Shown here piece by piece: positions 26,262 to 36,600 of a stretch of 64,000 bases of DNA. The DNA is from Streptomyces lanatus (GTDB lineage: Bacteria > Actinomycetota > Actinomycetes > Streptomycetales > Streptomycetaceae). The position numbers and the translations under genes were made by a program. Under the pieces are notes generated by a model. That model was not told where the DNA came from, searched no databases, and saw only the letters and a list, made by a program, of their open reading frames with translations. Position 1 is the first letter of the stretch. Every line of letters begins with the position of its first letter. The stretch covers positions 1,118,742 to 1,182,741 of the forward strand of contig NZ_BNBM01000001.1 in NCBI RefSeq assembly GCF_014655715.1, written 5' to 3'.

Positions 26262-28297
26262 TTCCGCACACTACAAACAACGGAGACCTGAATCCGGAGG
26301 ATGGCTGTGCCCATCGGGTCGAGGTCCAGGGGTTCCCCCTCCTCGATCCGCTTTCCGGTGAGCAGGTCGGTGGCGGTGGTGTGGGCGGTCAGGTGGGCCG
26401 GGTCGGGGGCGTGGTTGAGGAGGAAGAGGAGGCGGGTGCCGTCGGGGGCGACGCGGGTCGCGGTCTCGACGGTCGGGTGGTCGGCGTAGGGGCCGATCAG
26501 GTCGTGGCGGGCCAGGATGCGGCGGATGATCCGGTCGACGCCGGGCTGGTCGAGGGCGGTGGCGACGTACCAGCCCTCGCCGTCGCCGTACTCGTGCCGG
26601 GTCACGGCCGGGGTGCCCGCGTAGAAGTCGGTGCCGTAGGTGGCGACGGTCTCGGCGCCGCGCGGCTGCACGATCTCGAAGACAAGGCGGGCCTCCGAGT
26701 CCAGCTCCGGGACGGGCTGGGCGAACTCCGGCTGCCGGGCGTCCCATTCGTCGACGCGGACGCCCATGAGCGGGGCCAGCGGACCGGGGACGTCGGTGAG
26801 AAAGGCTCGGTCGTGTTCGTCCACACGGCCGGAGAGGAAGGTCGTCAGGACCGTGCCGCCGCGTGCTGCCACGGCCTCCAGGCGCTGCGCCAGGTCCCCC
26901 TTGACCATGTGCAGGACCGGCGCGAGGACCACGTCGTACGCCGTGAGGTCGGCCGTGACCGGAACGACGTCCACGTCGGCGCCGGCCTCGCGGGCGGCCC
27001 GGTAGTAGGCGTGGACCACTTCCTGGTACTTGACCAGCCGGGACGGGCCATCGGAGATCTCCAGGGCCCACCAGCTGTCCCAGTCGAAGAGGAGGGCGGT
27101 GCGGGCGGGAGTGCGGGCGCCGAGGGTCGCGTCGCCGAGGGTCTCCAATTCCCGCCCCAGATCGGCCACTTCACCAAACACCCGGGTGTCGTCACGACCG
27201 GCATGGCCGATCACCGCGCCGTGGTACTTCTCGCAGGCGCCGCGCGAGGCACGCATCTGGAAGTACAGGGCTGCGTCGGCGCCATGGGCGATGGCCTGGA
27301 AGGTGGCGAGCCTCAACTCCCCCGGTCTGCGCAGGGGGTTGACGTCGCGGCAGGCCGTCGTGGACGGGGTCTGTTCCATCAGCCAGAAGGGGGCGCCGTC
27401 CTTGAGGCCGCGCATCAGGTCGTGGGCGAGGGCGGGCCAGGTGGGCGGGGCGTCGAGGGGCGGGTAGCTGTCCCAGGAGGCGAAGTCGAGGTGGGGCGCC
27501 CAGCGGTGGTAGTCGAGGGGGCGAAACATGCCCATGAAATTGGTGGTGACGGGCGTGTCCTGGTCATGGGCGCGGATCACCTCCTTCTCGGCGAGGAAGC
27601 AGCCGAGGAGGGCGTCGGTGGTGAAGCGGAGGTAGTCGAGCGTGATGCCCTGGAAGGCGGTGTGGTCGGGGCCCCGCCAGTGCTCGGTGAGGGCGTTCGG
27701 CGGCTCGATCTCGGCGAAGTCGGTGTAGCGGTGGGACCAGAAGGTCGTCCACCAGGCGTCGTTGAGAGCGTCGAGGCCGCCGTACCGGTCCCGGAGCCAC
27801 TCCCGGAAAGCCTCGGCGCACAGGTCGCAGTAACAGGCTCCGCCGTACTCGTTGTTGATGTGCCAGGCGAGCAGCGCCGGATGGTCCGCGTAGCGCTCGG
27901 CGAGCCGGGCCGCCATCGCCGTGGCGTGGTCGCGGTACGCCGGTGAGCTGGGGCAGAAGTTGTGGCGCTGGCCGTAGCGGTGGCGACGGCCCTCGAAGTC
28001 GGTGCGGGTGACGTCCGGGTGCCGTTTCGCGAGCCAGGGCGGGAGGGCGGCCGTACCGGTGGCCAGGCAGATCTGGCGCCCCTCAGCGGCGGCTCGGTCC
28101 AGGATGCGGTCCAGGACCGTGAAGTCGTAGGTGTCGGGGGCGGGTTGGGTCAGGGACCAGGAGAAGACGCCGACGGTGAGGGTGTCGATTCCGGCCCGCG
28201 TGAACAGCCGGTGGTCCTCGTCCCAGGTGTCCTCCGGCCACTGCTCGGGGTTGTAGTCGCCGCCGTACGGGATCTTCGGGGTGCGCGGCGCGCTCAT
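26258..28297 (-). CDS. GH42 beta-galactosidase
   Basis: A 679-residue GH42 enzyme of the A4 type, which hydrolyses beta-galactosides in the cytoplasm (no signal peptide). The N-terminal barrel opens with IPYGGDYNPEQWPEDTW, the acid/base glutamate is in WHINNEYGGACYC (the Asn-Glu pair), and this is followed by CYCDLCAEAFREWL, which carries the family zinc cysteines. The nucleophile region is FWLMEQTPSTTAC. I chose the ATG at 28297 because it overlaps the stop of the YesL-like gene by four bases. Together with the LplABC-type importer it suggests uptake of a galactoside such as a pectin or arabinogalactan side chain. Confidence 0.93.
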   Translation of the reverse strand: MSAPRTPKIPYGGDYNPEQWPEDTWDEDHRLFTRAGIDTLTVGVFSWSLTQPAPDTYDFTVLDRILDRAAAEGRQICLATGTAALPPWLAKRHPDVTRTDFEGRRHRYGQRHNFCPSSPAYRDHATAMAARLAERYADHPALLAWHINNEYGGACYCDLCAEAFREWLRDRYGGLDALNDAWWTTFWSHRYTDFAEIEPPNALTEHWRGPDHTAFQGITLDYLRFTTDALLGCFLAEKEVIRAHDQDTPVTTNFMGMFRPLDYHRWAPHLDFASWDSYPPLDAPPTWPALAHDLMRGLKDGAPFWLMEQTPSTTACRDVNPLRRPGELRLATFQAIAHGADAALYFQMRASRGACEKYHGAVIGHAGRDDTRVFGEVADLGRELETLGDATLGARTPARTALLFDWDSWWALEISDGPSRLVKYQEVVHAYYRAAREAGADVDVVPVTADLTAYDVVLAPVLHMVKGDLAQRLEAVAARGGTVLTTFLSGRVDEHDRAFLTDVPGPLAPLMGVRVDEWDARQPEFAQPVPELDSEARLVFEIVQPRGAETVATYGTDFYAGTPAVTRHEYGDGEGWYVATALDQPGVDRIIRRILARHDLIGPYADHPTVETATRVAPDGTRLLFLLNHAPDPAHLTAHTTATDLLTGKRIEEGEPLDLDPMGTAILRIQVSVVCSVRK

Positions 28298-28980
28298 GCC
28301 GTGAAGTCCTCCTGGGTCTCGGCGATCACCGGGCGGCCGCTGTGCAGCAGGGAGAGCAGCAGTGGGGCGGCCAGCAGGGCGGGCAGGGCCTCGGTCAGCA
28401 GGGCGGTCGACGCGGCCACCAGCACCAGCAGGGAGGCGGCGCCGAGGGTGGCGCGGGTGTGCCGGAAGAGGAAGTAGCCGGCTAGGCGGGCGGTGTCGCG
28501 GGCGCGGAAGGTGAAGAGGGAGGTGAGGAGCAGGGCGTGTGCGCCCCAGAGGAGGGAGGCGGCGCCGATCGCGGCGAGCAGCAGGGCCCACCAGGCGGGC
28601 AGGCCGGTGGCGGAGAAATGGGTCAGGGTGAAGGCGATGACCGTCAGCCAGGCGAGCAGCGGGGTCCAGAGCTTCAGGGCCGGGAGGGCGTTGAGCCGCC
28701 AGCCGCGCGCGTAGGCGCGGGCCGGGTGGAGGTCGGTGAGGTCGGCGGTGCGGTGGTGGAGGGCGTAGAGCGCGGCGGACAGGGCCGGTCCGAGGGGCAG
28801 GAGGCATACGGCGGCCAGGGGCAGGTTGGCCGGGTCGGGGGCGAGGAGGAGCAGGCCGGCCAGGCCGGGTGAGGCGGCCAGGAGCAGCAGGGCCTCGATG
28901 GTGACCAGGGTGTGGATCAGGGCGGCGGCGCGGGAGAGGGGGCCTGCGCCGAAGCCGGCCGTGGGGGCGCCGCTGCTCAC
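28294..28980 (-). CDS. YesL-like (DUF624) membrane protein
   Basis: A 228-residue membrane protein with about five hydrophobic segments (LIHTLVTIEALLLLAASPG, LWTPLLAWLTVIAFTLT, WWALLLAAIGAASLLWG, and two at the C-terminus). It belongs to the YesL/DUF624 group, which is found next to LplB/LplC-type importers and oligosaccharide hydrolases; its molecular role is unknown. The GTG start overlaps the solute-binding-protein stop (GTGA) and its own stop overlaps the GH42 start, so it sits within a strictly coupled chain. Confidence 0.82.
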   Translation of the reverse strand: MSSGAPTAGFGAGPLSRAAALIHTLVTIEALLLLAASPGLAGLLLLAPDPANLPLAAVCLLPLGPALSAALYALHHRTADLTDLHPARAYARGWRLNALPALKLWTPLLAWLTVIAFTLTHFSATGLPAWWALLLAAIGAASLLWGAHALLLTSLFTFRARDTARLAGYFLFRHTRATLGAASLLVLVAASTALLTEALPALLAAPLLLSLLHSGRPVIAETQEDFTA

Positions 28981-30635
28981 CCCTTCTCCTGCTTGAAGCG
29001 GTCGTACGCCTTGTTGTGCAGGTCGATGAGCTGGTCCATGTTCTTGGCCTTCAGTTCGGTGACGAAGGCGTCCCACTCGGACATCGGGCGCTTGCCGAGG
29101 ACGAATTTGAGGGTGTTCTGGATGGTGTGGTCCTTGAGCGGGGTGTCCCAGAGGGTGGCCTGTTCCTGCTCCATGGACTGGAGGGGGTGGGCGGGGTCGA
29201 CGGGGAGCTGTTCACGCTGGGCCATGGCGTCCTGGAACTTCTTCTCGTCCGGGCTGAAGTTGGAGGAGACCAGGGCCCAGCTGCCGCCGTAGGTGAAGAC
29301 GCCGTTGAAGAAGCCGTAGTCCTTCTGGAGGTCCTTCGGGGCGTCCGGGTCGGAGCCCATGAGGGAGATGCCGGGCTTCAGCTTGTAGGTGTCGCCGGAC
29401 TGGGTGTAGGTGACGCCCTGGACGCCCCATTTGCAGAGCTTCTGGCCCTCGTCGGAGTACCAGAGCCAGTCCACGAACTGCATCATCGCGACGAAGGAGT
29501 CGCTCTTGAGGGCCTTGCTGGAAATCATGACGCCGTTCTCCAGCCGGATTCCGCCGAGAACGACGGGGCCCGCCGGGCCGAGCGGCACCGGCACCATGTC
29601 GATTTCGGCACCCTTGACCTGCTTCTGCAGGTTGAAGCGGTAGTTCTGGACCAGTTCCTGCGGATTGGCGCTGATGACGTAGGACTTCTCGGCGAGCAGC
29701 TTCTGCAGCGCCTGGTCGTCCTGCTGGGTGAAGCTCTCCGGGTCGAGCAGTTTCTCGGCGACGATCTTTCTCAGGTATTCGACCATCTGGCGGTAACCGT
29801 CAAGGGTGGCCGTGAAGACGAACTTCCCCGCCTTCGTGTCGAAGCTGATGTTGTCGTACGTCCAGCCCGCCTTCACCCCGTACGCCTGCCCGAGATAGCT
29901 GAACAACGCGCCGCACGGGAAAGGGGTGTTGGTGCTCCAGCGGTCCGTCCAGGGGTATTTGTTCGGGTACTCGGCCTTGAGTGCCTTCAGTACGTCGTAC
30001 ACCTCGTCCCAGGTGGTGGGCAGGGTGAGGCCGAGCTTGTCGAGGACGTCCGTGCGGAAGGACAGCGAGTAGTAGGGCTTGGGCTTCTCGTGGAGGCCGG
30101 GCAGCAGGTAGTACTTGCCGTCGGACTGGCGGATGGAGTCGAGCTCGGGCTCAAGCCGCCATCTCTTCACCTTGTCCTGGTAGTTGGGCATGAGGTGGAC
30201 GTAGTCGCTGACCGGGAGGATCGCGCCGGACGACACGAAGGCGACCTCGGAGGGGTGATACGTCTTGGGGATCAGGAAGGGGGCGTCGCCCGCTCCGATG
30301 AGGACGCTGCGCTTCTTCTCGTAGTCGACGAGGGGTACGTCGACGGGCTTGAGGGTGATTCCGGTGCGCTTGGTGACCTCCTTCCAGAACAGCCAGTCGG
30401 CCTTCATCGGATAGACCGGGTTGTTGTTGTGCAGCAGCGAGAGGGAGAGCGGCTTCGCGGCCTTGAACTGCTGACCCGCGCGGTACTCCTTCATCGCGCC
30501 GTTCTGTTTCTTCGACAGGTCCTTGGAATCGCCGCCGTCATCGCCGCTGCCGCAGCCGGTGAGGGTGGCGAGACCGATGAATCCGGCGGCGGAGAGTATC
30601 TGGCGGCGCGACAGTTGTCCTGGGTTCTTCTTCAT
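28977..30635 (-). CDS. Oligosaccharide-binding lipoprotein (LplA-type)
   Basis: A 552-residue solute-binding lipoprotein of the LplA/YtcQ group, longer than typical MalE-like proteins. It has a Tat-like SRRQILSAAGFIGLA signal and a lipobox at ATLTGC (Cys28). The binding domain contains SLSLLHNNNPVYPM and repeated aromatic residues for stacking sugars (WDEVYDVLKAL, YPWTDRWSTNTPFP). The ATG at 30635 is preceded by AGGGAG; a longer reading frame from 31370 would overlap the permease gene. It follows the LplC-type permease by 14 bases. Confidence 0.9.
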   Translation of the reverse strand: MKKNPGQLSRRQILSAAGFIGLATLTGCGSGDDGGDSKDLSKKQNGAMKEYRAGQQFKAAKPLSLSLLHNNNPVYPMKADWLFWKEVTKRTGITLKPVDVPLVDYEKKRSVLIGAGDAPFLIPKTYHPSEVAFVSSGAILPVSDYVHLMPNYQDKVKRWRLEPELDSIRQSDGKYYLLPGLHEKPKPYYSLSFRTDVLDKLGLTLPTTWDEVYDVLKALKAEYPNKYPWTDRWSTNTPFPCGALFSYLGQAYGVKAGWTYDNISFDTKAGKFVFTATLDGYRQMVEYLRKIVAEKLLDPESFTQQDDQALQKLLAEKSYVISANPQELVQNYRFNLQKQVKGAEIDMVPVPLGPAGPVVLGGIRLENGVMISSKALKSDSFVAMMQFVDWLWYSDEGQKLCKWGVQGVTYTQSGDTYKLKPGISLMGSDPDAPKDLQKDYGFFNGVFTYGGSWALVSSNFSPDEKKFQDAMAQREQLPVDPAHPLQSMEQEQATLWDTPLKDHTIQNTLKFVLGKRPMSEWDAFVTELKAKNMDQLIDLHNKAYDRFKQEKG

Positions 30636-30649
30636 GCATAGCTCCCTTG

Positions 30650-31519
30650 TCAACCCTTGACGGCGCCGAGCATCACGCCGGAGACGAAGTAGCGCTGGAC
30701 GAACGGGTACACGCAGAGGATCGGCAGCGCGGTCAGCACGATCGTGACCGCCTGGATATTCGCCCCGACCTGGCTGAGCTGCTCCGTGGCGGCACCGGCG
30801 TTGGAGCCGCCGGTGGCGCCCGCGATGAGATTGCGCAGATAGACGGTGACCGGCATCAGATCCGAGGAGTCCATATAGAGAAACGCGCTGAACCAGGAAT
30901 TCCAGAACGACACCGAGTAGAAGAGCACCATCGTCGCGACGACCGCTTTGGACAGCGGCAGCACGATCCTCAGCAGGATGCCGTAGGTGCTGAGCCCGTC
31001 GATCTGCGCGGCCTCCTCCAGCTCGGTGGGCAGGCTCTCGAAGAACGCCTTCATGACCAGGAGGTTGAACACACTGATCGCATTGGGGAGGGCGATCGCC
31101 CACACACTGTTCTTCAGTCCGAGGCTGGTGATCAGCACATAGTTCGGGATCAGGCCGCCGGTGAAGAACATGGTGAACACGGCGATGCCGACCAGTGCCC
31201 CACGCCCCCTGAGCTGCTTCTTCGACAGGACGTAGGCGTAGCAGGTCGTCAGCACCATGGCGACGGCGGTGGCGACGACCGTGTAGAGCACGGTGTTGCC
31301 GTAGTTGCGCCAGAACATGTGGTCCCGGAACACGATCTGGTACGTGGTGAGGTTGAACCCCTTGGGCCACAGGGTCACTTCACCGGCCCGTATCTGCCGT
31401 TCCCCGCTGAAGGACCGCGCGACGATATTGAGGAAGGGGTACAGGGTGACGATCACGACGAGGGTGAGGATCACCCCGTTGACGCCCTGGAAGACACGGT
31501 GGGCACGGCTCGGCTTCAC
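30650..31519 (-). CDS. CUT1 ABC transporter permease (LplC-type)
   Basis: A 289-residue permease with six hydrophobic helices and an EAA loop (LEEAAQIDGLSTYGILLRIVLP). The N-terminal half has the LplC/YtcP signature RSFSGERQIRAGEVTLWPKG and the segment FTGGLIPNYVLI. The GTG at 31519 overlaps the upstream permease stop (GTGA). It is the second membrane subunit of the importer; no dedicated ATPase lies in the operon. Confidence 0.92.
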   Translation of the reverse strand: MKPSRAHRVFQGVNGVILTLVVIVTLYPFLNIVARSFSGERQIRAGEVTLWPKGFNLTTYQIVFRDHMFWRNYGNTVLYTVVATAVAMVLTTCYAYVLSKKQLRGRGALVGIAVFTMFFTGGLIPNYVLITSLGLKNSVWAIALPNAISVFNLLVMKAFFESLPTELEEAAQIDGLSTYGILLRIVLPLSKAVVATMVLFYSVSFWNSWFSAFLYMDSSDLMPVTVYLRNLIAGATGGSNAGAATEQLSQVGANIQAVTIVLTALPILCVYPFVQRYFVSGVMLGAVKG

Positions 31520-32496
31520 CACAGGCTGGTCCCCACTGTGCGGCGCGAGAGCTGGTTGGCGGACGTGATCAGGACCAGCCCGATGATCGCCTCGAACAGG
31601 CCGATGGCGGCGGCGTAGCTGAAGCTGTTGGACTCGACACCGGTGCGGTAGACGTACGTCGAGATCACGTCGGAGGTCTGATAGGTCAGCGGGTTGTACA
31701 GCAGCAGGACCTTCTCGAAGCCGACGGCGAGGAAGGTGCCGACGTTGAGGATCAGCAGCGTGATCATCGTGGGCCGGATGCCGGGCAACGTGACATGCCA
31801 GATCTGCTGCCAGCGGTTGGCGCCGTCGATGCGGGCGGCCTCGTACAGGTCCTCGTCGATGGTGGTGAGGGCGGCGAGGTAGAGGATCGTGCCCCAGCCC
31901 GCGGTCTGCCAGATCTCCGAGCCGACATAGAGGGTGCGGAACCACTCGGGTTCCTGGATGAACCGGATCGGGTCGTGCCCGAACCAGCCGAGGACATGGT
32001 TGACCGGGCCGTCCGCGGCGAGCATCTGCATGGTGATGCCGGCGACGATCACGATCGACAGGAAGTGCGGCAGATACGACACCGACTGGACGAACCGTTT
32101 CAGCGAGCGTCGGCGCACCTCGTTCAGCAGCAGCGCCAGCACGATCGGGATCGGGAAGCAGAAGACGAGGGTGAGTCCGCCGAGCCACAGGGTGTTGCGG
32201 AAGACCTGCCAGAAGGTCGGGTCGCTGAGGAACATCTCCACATAGCGCAGCCCCACCCAGTCCTCGCCGAAGATCGAGCCGCCCGGTTCGAAGCGCCGGA
32301 ATGCGATCACATTGCCGAGCATCGGCAGATAGCGGAAGACCAGGAAGAACAGCAGCGGCAGCACGGCGAGCGAGTACAACTGCCAGTCCTTGCGCAGCGC
32401 CCGCCGCCAGCCGGTGCGCGCGGGGCGGGGTGGAGCCTTCGTCGGCGGCCGCTCCTGGGTGCCGGGCGGTGGAGCCGACGTGGTGGAGGTGCTCAT
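31516..32496 (-). CDS. CUT1 ABC transporter permease (LplB-type)
   Basis: A 326-residue permease that opens the operon. It begins with a Pro-rich cytoplasmic segment, followed by six hydrophobic helices. LplB-type signatures include FRYLPMLGNVIAFRRFEPG and the EAA loop (LYEAARIDGANRWQQIWHVTLP). The start is ATG at 32496; the frame extends to 32520 but that region contains a putative operator and no better ribosome site. Gene order LplB-LplC-SBP-YesL-GH42-DinB describes a complete uptake-and-hydrolysis unit. Confidence 0.92.
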   Translation of the reverse strand: MSTSTTSAPPPGTQERPPTKAPPRPARTGWRRALRKDWQLYSLAVLPLLFFLVFRYLPMLGNVIAFRRFEPGGSIFGEDWVGLRYVEMFLSDPTFWQVFRNTLWLGGLTLVFCFPIPIVLALLLNEVRRRSLKRFVQSVSYLPHFLSIVIVAGITMQMLAADGPVNHVLGWFGHDPIRFIQEPEWFRTLYVGSEIWQTAGWGTILYLAALTTIDEDLYEAARIDGANRWQQIWHVTLPGIRPTMITLLILNVGTFLAVGFEKVLLLYNPLTYQTSDVISTYVYRTGVESNSFSYAAAIGLFEAIIGLVLITSANQLSRRTVGTSLW

Positions 32497-32519
32497 GCAG
32501 GGGCCTCCCGGTGGTGGCA

Positions 32520-32532
32520 CCGAAAGTTTCGG
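32520..32532. promoter_or_regulatory. CGAAA-N-TTTCG operator upstream of the LplB operon
   Basis: CCGAAAGTTTCGG, arms CCGAAA and TTTCGG around one base. CGAAA-N-TTTCG repeats are known as repressor sites of xylanase and related glycoside genes in Streptomyces. It ends 24 bases before the LplB start, in the 188-base gap shared with the divergent CE7 esterase. It could control both directions; regulator identity is unknown. Confidence 0.6.
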
Positions 32533-32684
32533 AGTCGTACCGGCAACTTTGCGGCGAGGTTAGGGGCGGGTGTAATGGCTGTCAATGGGACTGACAGGGA
32601 AGGTGAGTTGAGGAGGCGAACGCCAGGGCGAGCCCAAGACCGCGAAACATTCTGATATTCAGGCGCAACAATCGGAGGTCATCG

Positions 32685-33674
32685 TTGCCCGCATTCGACC
32701 TGCCGCCGGACGAGCTGGAGCGCTACCGTCCGGAGCTCCAGGAGCCCGCGGATTTCGACGAGTTCTGGCACGACACCCTCAAGCAGGCGGCCCAGCCGGA
32801 GGTGTTGGTGTCGGCGCGGCCCGTGGCGACCGGGCTGCGGCTGACCGAGACCTGGGACGTGGCATTCCGGGGCTTCGGCGGCGACCCGGTGAGGGCCTGG
32901 TTCAGCAGACCGGCCGGGGTGCGCGAGGCCCTGCCCGCCGTCGTGGAGTACGCCGGCTACGGCCGGGGCCGCGGCCTCCCCCATGAGCGGCTGACCTGGG
33001 TGAACGCCGGGTACGCCCATCTACTGATGGACAACAGGGGCCAGGGCGACCAGTACGGCAACGGCGGCGCGACCCCGGACCCGCACGCCACGGCACCGGG
33101 CGGCCCGGGCCCCGCGGTACGCGGTCTGCTCTCCCCGCGGGACCACCACCACCGCCGGCTGATCACCGACGCGGTGCGGGCGGTCGAGGCGGTGCGCACG
33201 CTCCCTGGCGTGGACGGCACCCGGATCGCGGCGGTCGGCAACAGCCAGGGCGGCGGGCTCGCCCTGGCCGTCGCGGGACTCGTCCCCGACCTGGCGGCGG
33301 TTCTGGTCACCGCCCCGTTCCTGTGCGGCATCCGGCGCGCGCTCGACCTCACCGACGCCTCGCCCTACGGCGAGATCACCGCGTACCTCTCCGTGCACCG
33401 GGGCACCGAGCGGGCGGCCTACGACACGCTCGCCCATCTGGAGGGGATCTCCTTCGCCCGGCGGGCCCATGCCCCGGCCCACTTCGGCATCGGCCTGCGG
33501 GACACGGTGTGCCCGCCGAGCGGGGCGTACGGCGCCTTCAACCGCTATGCGGAACTGTCGGGCGCCGGCCCGCGCAAGGAGATCCACCCCTATCCGTTCA
33601 ACGGCCACGAGGGCGGCGACGCGGTGCATGTACGCCGCCAACTCGACTGGGCGGCCGAGGTGTTGGGCCTCTGA
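32685..33674 (+). CDS. axe: CE7-family acetyl(xylan) esterase
   Basis: A 329-residue alpha/beta hydrolase of the AXE1/cephalosporin-C deacetylase family, which removes acetyl groups from short oligosaccharides. The conserved oxyanion residue region is DNRGQGDQYG, the nucleophile elbow is VGNSQGGGLA (family GxSQG), the Asp is in GLRDTVCPPSGAYGAFN, and the His is in FNGHEGGDAVH. It has no signal peptide, so it acts inside the cell. The TTG start at 32685 has GGAGG seven bases upstream. It is divergent from the LplB operon and probably de-acetylates the oligosaccharides that this importer brings in. Confidence 0.92.
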   Translation: MPAFDLPPDELERYRPELQEPADFDEFWHDTLKQAAQPEVLVSARPVATGLRLTETWDVAFRGFGGDPVRAWFSRPAGVREALPAVVEYAGYGRGRGLPHERLTWVNAGYAHLLMDNRGQGDQYGNGGATPDPHATAPGGPGPAVRGLLSPRDHHHRRLITDAVRAVEAVRTLPGVDGTRIAAVGNSQGGGLALAVAGLVPDLAAVLVTAPFLCGIRRALDLTDASPYGEITAYLSVHRGTERAAYDTLAHLEGISFARRAHAPAHFGIGLRDTVCPPSGAYGAFNRYAELSGAGPRKEIHPYPFNGHEGGDAVHVRRQLDWAAEVLGL

Positions 33675-33678
33675 GGGC

Positions 33679-36600
33679 TCAGCCGAAGGCCAGGGTGAAC
33701 ACGTGCAGATCGCCGTCGTCCGGCAGCTTCACGCGGGCGATGGTCTTGCCGTCGGGTGCCGTGAAGGCTTTGGTGGCGAAGACGTACGTGTCGACCGGAT
33801 CCCGATCCGCACCCGCGACATTCCGGTACGCGGCGCGGGCGACCACCTCGTTGCCGTACTGGACGCTGCCCGCGCCCCCGCCGACGGTCCAGTCGGTGAA
33901 GGCGAGATCGACGGTGTCGGTGCTGCCGTCGGTGTAGATGACGGTGGCCTTGGACTGCTGATTGCCGTTGACACCACTGCCGAGGAAGGACAACTGCCGT
34001 GCAGGACCGGCGAGTTCGATGGTCTGGCCCGCCGCCGAGACATTGTCCGGGCGGCCGCTCGGCGAGTCCGGCCAGGTGAAGCCGAGGCCCCCCACCGTGC
34101 CGTCCTTGCCCGGCGTCAGACCGGCGTCGGCGAGGGCCTGCCGCGAGTAGCTCCAGCCGCCCCCGTCGAAGTCGGCCTCGTCATGGTCACCGGCGTCGTC
34201 GGAGACGCCGGTGCTGTTGTAGGCGGCGAGAAGGGTGCCAGGCGCCGCGACGGTGAGGGAGACGGGCTGCGCATACGAACTGTCGCCGGAGGTCACGGTG
34301 ACCTCGACGTCGTAGAAGCCCTGTTCCATACCCTCGTCCGAACTCAGGGTGATCTCCTGCGAGCCGTCAGCCACGGTGCCCTCGGCGGGCGTCGCGGTGA
34401 TCCCGTCGGGTGTGTCGACCCGGAAGCGCACCTCGGGGCCCGCTCCCCCGCTCATCGCCAGGGCACGGATGCCGACCTGGGCGCTCCCGCCGGGCGGCAC
34501 GGTCGCCGTGGTCGGGCCGACGCCGATCTGGTACGGCTGCTCCCCCGCACGGAAAGAGGGCGGCGCCTCGGACGCTCCCCAGGCGGGGTCGGGCGTACCG
34601 GAGAGGGTGTAGTCGAGTCGGCCGCCGTCACGCACGAGGGACGCCGGAAGCCAAGGACGGTCGCTGGTGCGGCCGTTGACGGTCAGGGAGTGGATGTACG
34701 GGGCGTCGGCGGCGGCACCCCGCGCACGCACCGAGATGTCGGCGCCGCCCGGCCGGTCGATCTCGATGCGCGGGAACAGCGGCGAGGCGAGGACCAGTTC
34801 GGCACGGGACGGGACCTGCGGATACATACCGAGCGCGGAGAAGACGTACCAGGACGACATGGCGCCGAGGTCGTCATTGCCGGGAATACCACCTGGCTCG
34901 GTCGACCACAGGACACGCATGGCCGCCCGGACGGTCTCCTGTGTCTTATGTGGGGCGCCCACATAGTCGTAGAGATAAGGCACATTGATGGAGGGTTCGT
35001 TGTCCAGCTCGGACTTGTCGCCGCCGCTGCCGGTGAAGGCCCAGTTGCCATCGGCGTCGTGGAAGAAGGCGTCGAGTCGCTTCTCGGCCGCGTCACGACC
35101 GCCCATCGCGGCGAAGAGCCCGGCAGGATTGTGCTGGACCATCCAGGTGTACTGGGCCGCCGTACCCTCCACGAACCCGTTGCCCGTGGCGGGGGTGAAG
35201 CCAGTGACCCAGCTGCCGTCGGCCTTGCGGTTGGCGATGTAGCCGCCGGCGGGGGTGGCGGCGATGTTGAAGTTGTTCTGCCACCACTGGGAGCGACCGG
35301 CGAAGGCGGCCGCCGTGTCCTTCTGCCCCGCCGCACCGGCGAGCTGGGTGAGGGCGAAGTCCGCGCCGGACATCTCCAGGGTCTCGGCGGCACCGCCCCA
35401 GGCGTTCGACACGGACGGCATGTAGTGGTGCTTCAAGTACTTGTCCAGGGAGGGCCGTTGACCGACGGACAGCACGGGCTTCCCGGCCGGGGAGAGGTCC
35501 TTGTCGGTCGGGACGGTCGCCGCCTCGACCAGCGACTTCAGCGCCCCGCGCAGATCGAAGTCCGTGCCGCCGAAGGCGCGGATGCCGGCCAGGGCGATGG
35601 GTGACGGGTCGCCGTTCATGACATGGGTGCCGCCCGCGCCGTGCAGCCAGCGGTCCCAGACACCGCCGTTCTGCTCCGCGAGCTCGTACAAGGACTGGGC
35701 GATGTCCGAGCCGACGCGCGGATCGAGAAGCGTGAGCAGCTGGACCTGGTTCCGGTAGACGTCCCAGCCGGAGAAGGTGCCGTACTGGGCCCGATGGCCG
35801 CGACGGACGGCGTGGACCCGGCCGTCCGAACCCCGGTATCTGCGGTCGACGTCACTGATGACGTTCGGGTGGAGCAGGGCGTGGTACAGCGCGGTGTAGA
35901 AGGTGGTGCGCTCGGCGTCGGTGCCGCCGCCGACCCGGATCGCGGCGAGGCGCTCGCGCCAGGCACGACGGGCGGCGTCCGCCACGGCGTCGAAGGAGCG
36001 GTGCGGCGGATTCTCCACGGCGAGGTTGGCCTCGGCACCGGCCTGACTGACGTACGAGATACCGACCTTGACGTTCACCGGCCCGGTACCGGGCGCGAAC
36101 TCGACGTACCCACCGGCGCCCTTACCGGCGACGGGCCGCCCACCGTTCGCGAACCCACCCGTACCGCCGCTCCCGGCCGTGGATCCCGGGTCGAGCCGCT
36201 CGTCCTTCCACGTACCCGTGGCCTTGAAGGCACGGTCGAAGTGGGCGCTGAAGTGGACGGTGTAGTAGTCCCGCTGCCCCTCCGGGTCGAGGTATCCGCA
36301 GAAGTTCCCGGAGGTGACGGACCCGGAGATGGTCCGGGTCGCCGGATCGATGCGTACGTCTGAATCGGTGGCCCCCACCTCGGAGTTGGCGGTCCGCACG
36401 AGCATCGAAGCGGGTTTGCCGTCCGGGAAGGTGAAGCGCGCCGAGCCGGTACGGGCGGTGGCAGTGAGGTCGGCGGTCACACCGGACGCGAGACGGACCC
36501 GGTAACGGCCGGGCTCGGCGGTCTCGTCGGCGTGGCTGAAGTCGGAGGCGAAGATGGCGTCCTTGGTGTCACTCGCGGGCGACGAGGTGACCTCACCGGC

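Noticed and set aside
28977..31370. Extended 797-residue reading of the LplA-type binding protein
   Set aside because: The upstream half overlaps the permease gene in another frame; the signal peptide and lipobox place the start at 30635.
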